Shown here piece after piece: positions 61,597 to 64,000 of a stretch of DNA of 64,000 bases. Source of the DNA: Clostridium fungisolvens (GTDB lineage: Bacteria; Bacillota; Clostridia; Clostridiales; Clostridiaceae); contig NZ_BLZR01000001.1 of assembly GCF_014193895.1 (NCBI RefSeq), positions 2,232,001 through 2,296,000 of the forward strand, given 5' to 3'. Both the position numbers and the translations under genes were made by a program. The notes beneath the pieces were generated by a model. It had not been told where the DNA came from. It worked only from the letters and a program-made list of their open reading frames with translations, and searched no databases. Position 1 is the stretch's first letter. Each line of letters opens with the position of its first letter.

Positions 61597-63894
61597 CTAC
61601 ATATTCTCAAGTTCTTCCTTTGATATTAGAACTTGTCTAGGCTTACTGCCATCTTTTGGGGAGATAATATTATTTTCCTCTAACTGTTCCATTATCCTGG
61701 CTGCTCTATTAAACCCAACTCTAAGCTTCCTTTGAAGAAAGGAAGTAGATGCCTGACCAGTTTCAACTACTATTCTTATAGCTTCATCCAAAAGTTCGTC
61801 TCCATCCTCAGGATTTGATGTACTTGATGAAGTAACTTCACTATTAATATGCTCTATTATTTCTGTTTCATAGGAAGTTTCTTCTGATGAACCTTTTATG
61901 AAGTTAATTACTTGCTCAACTTCCTCTTCTGATATAAATGCTCCCTGAATTCTTACTGGTTTTGATGCTCCAACAGGATAGAATAACATATCCCCCTTAC
62001 CTAGAAGCTTTTCTGCACCGGATGAATCTAGTATAGTTCTTGAATCTATCTGGCTAGAAACTGCAAAAGATATTCTAGATGGTATATTAGCTTTTATAAC
62101 ACCGGTTATAACATCAACTGAAGGTCTTTGAGTTGCAATAACAAGATGCATACCAGCAGCTCTAGCCATCTGTGCTAATCTAGCTATATAATCTTCTACA
62201 TCATTAGGGCAAGCCATCATTAAATCTGCAAGCTCATCTACTATTATAACAATCCAAGGTAATTTTTCTGTGATAATACCTTTATCAAAAAGATTATTAT
62301 ATGATTCTATATTTCTAACACCGCTATCTGCAAACAATTTATATCTTCTTGTCATTTCATTAACAGCCCAATTAAGAGCCGCAGCTGCCTTTTTAGGATC
62401 AGTTACTACTGGAATTAGAAGCTGAGGTATTCCGTTATATACATTAAGTTCAACTACCTTAGGGTCTACCATCAAAAGCTTAACCTCAGCAGGAGAATAT
62501 TTATATAATATACTAATAATTAGAGTATTAATACATACACTTTTACCCGATCCAGTAGCACCTGCTATTAATAAATGAGGCATCTTACTTAAATCTGTAA
62601 CAATAGCTTTTCCCGCTATATCCTTACCTAGAGCAAAAGCAAGATTGGTTTTAGTATTAATAAATTCTTCAGACTCTAATACTTCTCTAAGCATGACTGG
62701 TGTCAATTCTTTGTTAGGAACTTCTATCCCTACAGCTGCTTTACCTGGGATAGGGGCTTCTATTCTTACACCATTAGCAGCTAGCCCTAAAGCTATATCA
62801 TCTGATAAATTAACTATTTTGCTTACTTTTACCCCTGCACTTGGCTGAAGCTCAAATCTAGTAACAGATGGCCCTTTAGTTACTTGTACAATTTTAGCAT
62901 CAACTCCAAAACTATTAAGGGTTTCTTCAAGTTTAGTTGCATTTAAAAGTAAATCCTTCTTATCTTCCTTTTTAAGCTTTAAAGCTGAATTTACATTTAG
63001 AAGTTCAGTGGAAGGAATTTTATACTCTTTATCATCTGTTGAAAGCAATCTTTCTGTTAATTCCTTATTCACTACTTCCTTAACTTCGTTGTCTAATCCT
63101 TTTTTCTTATCTGAGGTATTGGTAGTGCTTGGAGTAGATATATTATTATCTGTTATTTCCACCTTTGTTGGAGCACTCTCAGACATTACTTCTTCATGAA
63201 TTGACGCATTCTTCATAAAATCCAGTATTTTAATTTTATTATTTATTCCATTGATAAACTCATTTTGATCCGGATTCTTTTCCTCTATAACTAGGAAATC
63301 ATCTTTTTTCTCTACCTGTTTAGGTTTCTCACTATTCTTTACATTCTTCTTCTGTAGAAAGCCTAAATCTATATTTATTGACTCTAACGAGAAATCAAAT
63401 CCAATTATAAATACTATAACATAGATAGCTATATTTACAATGAAAGTACCAACGCTCCCAATTAACTTATATATAGGTAAAGTTATAGTAAATCCAATAA
63501 TTCCGCTATGAAAATAATTTTGAGAATATATAATTGCTTTTAATGAATTTAAAAAACTAGTCTTGTCATAATAGCTTTCTATAGACATTACTTGTATAAA
63601 TACTAGAGAATTTATTATTGCTATTGTTAAAGCTATAAAACTTTTAGATAACTTTATAACTCCTTTTGAGCTAATATATATTATTGATAAATATATCATA
63701 TATATTGGCAATATATATGTTCCTACTCCTATTGATGATATAAAGAAACGTTTTGAAAAAAACGAAAGATATCCAGCTGCATTTGTATATATGCTTATAG
63801 CTAAAACTAGGCTCACTGCTAGTAATATTATTCCTGTTATATCAGTATTTTTTTTCTTTTGATTTTTTTTGCTTGTAGATTTTTTCTTAGCCAT
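61597..63894 (-). CDS. ftsK: FtsK/SpoIIIE-family DNA translocase
   Basis: The 765-residue protein has four N-terminal membrane helices, a polar linker (about 185-320), and the RecA-like motor with GVRIEAPIPGKAAVGIEVPN, Walker A AGATGSGKSVCINTLI (about 440-455), PWIVIIVDELADLMM and ATQRPSVDVITGVIKANIPSRISF. A C-terminal winged gamma domain (TGQASTSFLQRKLRVGFNRAARIMEQLE, in pieces) reads polarity sequences. It moves chromosomes through the division or spore septum. The start at MAKKKS has GGGAGGTG upstream. Confidence 0.95.
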   Translation of the reverse strand: MAKKKSTSKKNQKKKNTDITGIILLAVSLVLAISIYTNAAGYLSFFSKRFFISSIGVGTYILPIYMIYLSIIYISSKGVIKLSKSFIALTIAIINSLVFIQVMSIESYYDKTSFLNSLKAIIYSQNYFHSGIIGFTITLPIYKLIGSVGTFIVNIAIYVIVFIIGFDFSLESINIDLGFLQKKNVKNSEKPKQVEKKDDFLVIEEKNPDQNEFINGINNKIKILDFMKNASIHEEVMSESAPTKVEITDNNISTPSTTNTSDKKKGLDNEVKEVVNKELTERLLSTDDKEYKIPSTELLNVNSALKLKKEDKKDLLLNATKLEETLNSFGVDAKIVQVTKGPSVTRFELQPSAGVKVSKIVNLSDDIALGLAANGVRIEAPIPGKAAVGIEVPNKELTPVMLREVLESEEFINTKTNLAFALGKDIAGKAIVTDLSKMPHLLIAGATGSGKSVCINTLIISILYKYSPAEVKLLMVDPKVVELNVYNGIPQLLIPVVTDPKKAAAALNWAVNEMTRRYKLFADSGVRNIESYNNLFDKGIITEKLPWIVIIVDELADLMMACPNDVEDYIARLAQMARAAGMHLVIATQRPSVDVITGVIKANIPSRISFAVSSQIDSRTILDSSGAEKLLGKGDMLFYPVGASKPVRIQGAFISEEEVEQVINFIKGSSEETSYETEIIEHINSEVTSSSTSNPEDGDELLDEAIRIVVETGQASTSFLQRKLRVGFNRAARIMEQLEENNIISPKDGSKPRQVLISKEELENM

Positions 63895-63944
63895 TCTTTT
63901 CACCTCCCTTTACTACTTCTACAAATAGGTTTAATTTCCTCTTC

Positions 63945-64000
63945 TTATTTACTCTTTATCTTAATAGCTTTTGTTATATCATAAATATAATTATCTATAC
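63945..64000 (-). CDS. possible C-terminal end of an upstream gene
   Basis: A minus-strand frame enters from the right edge and ends with DNYIYDITKAIKIKSK and a TAA, 51 nt before the ftsK start. Clostridia and Bacillus often have tepA (a ClpP-like protein) or ylzJ at this position, but 17 codons are too few to decide. Confidence 0.3.
   Translation of the reverse strand, partial: IDNYIYDITKAIKIKSK

Overview
The window reads as chromosome of a low-GC, endospore-forming Firmicute close to Clostridium sensu stricto. The reasons are the very AT-rich DNA, strong AGGAGG-type ribosome binding sites, frequent TTG and GTG starts, an IspH-ribosomal protein S1 fusion downstream of cmk, the mutS-mutL-miaA-hfq cluster, spoVS beside rny and recA, and a TPP riboswitch in front of a thiamin-precursor ABC transporter. 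I see no rRNA, tRNA, CRISPR array, prophage or insertion sequence. Almost everything is intact housekeeping DNA, so most of the unexplained signal lies between genes.

Layout. 0-9.5 kb: a bacteriohemerythrin and a solute-sensing GGDEF/EAL protein, an 850-base gene-poor gap, an XRE regulator divergent from an isolated MraY-type transferase, then nadA-nadB-nadC. 9.5-20.5 kb: unlinked accessory genes, including a small membrane protein, a DUF6143-like protein, a MATE exporter, a P-loop kinase, an ABC exporter pair, a flavin-binding protein, a HAD phosphatase, a CAP-domain lipoprotein, a PadR regulator, a Cys-rich small protein and a TIM-barrel protein. 20.7-28.4 kb: rluB, mnmM, an RpiR regulator, a BaiN-like flavoprotein, cmk, ispH-rpsA and a GNAT protein. 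28.4-38.8 kb: an unlisted 56-codon gene, an aminotransferase, miaB, mutS, mutL, miaA, hfq and a methionine gamma-lyase-like enzyme. 38.8-47.1 kb: lexA with its operator, an acidic Cys-motif protein, a tyrosine recombinase, purB, DUF378, HPr, an aspartate-type aminotransferase, a PHP phosphoesterase and a DUF5698 membrane protein behind a possible attenuator. 47.1-55.3 kb: a decayed reading frame, a ChrB-like/DUF1232/heterodimeric ABC exporter operon with tandem operators, and the TPP-controlled ABC transporter. 55.4-64 kb, all on the minus strand: spoVS, rny, recA, pgsA, rimO and ftsK.

The SOS pair can be read directly: lexA and recA each have a well-formed promoter and a LexA box. Translation and tRNA-modification genes (rluB, mnmM, miaB, miaA, rimO, the S1 fusion) recur through the window, as do DNA-repair genes (mutS, mutL, recA, lexA).

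Most worth a second look: (1) a dispersed, structured intergenic repeat in three copies near 10.6, 19.3 and 59.3 kb; (2) a second intergenic repeat of about 190 nt built around a CTGCC/GGCAG hairpin and a TCGCTTCAGCGA hairpin, near 23, 27.4 and 56 kb; (3) a perfect 39-nt palindrome between the XRE regulator and mraY; (4) a terminator-like hairpin that contains the Shine-Dalgarno sequence of a small gene at 28.6 kb; (5) three copies of a 16-nt operator on the promoter of the ChrB-like operon; (6) several large inverted repeats packed between recA and pgsA.
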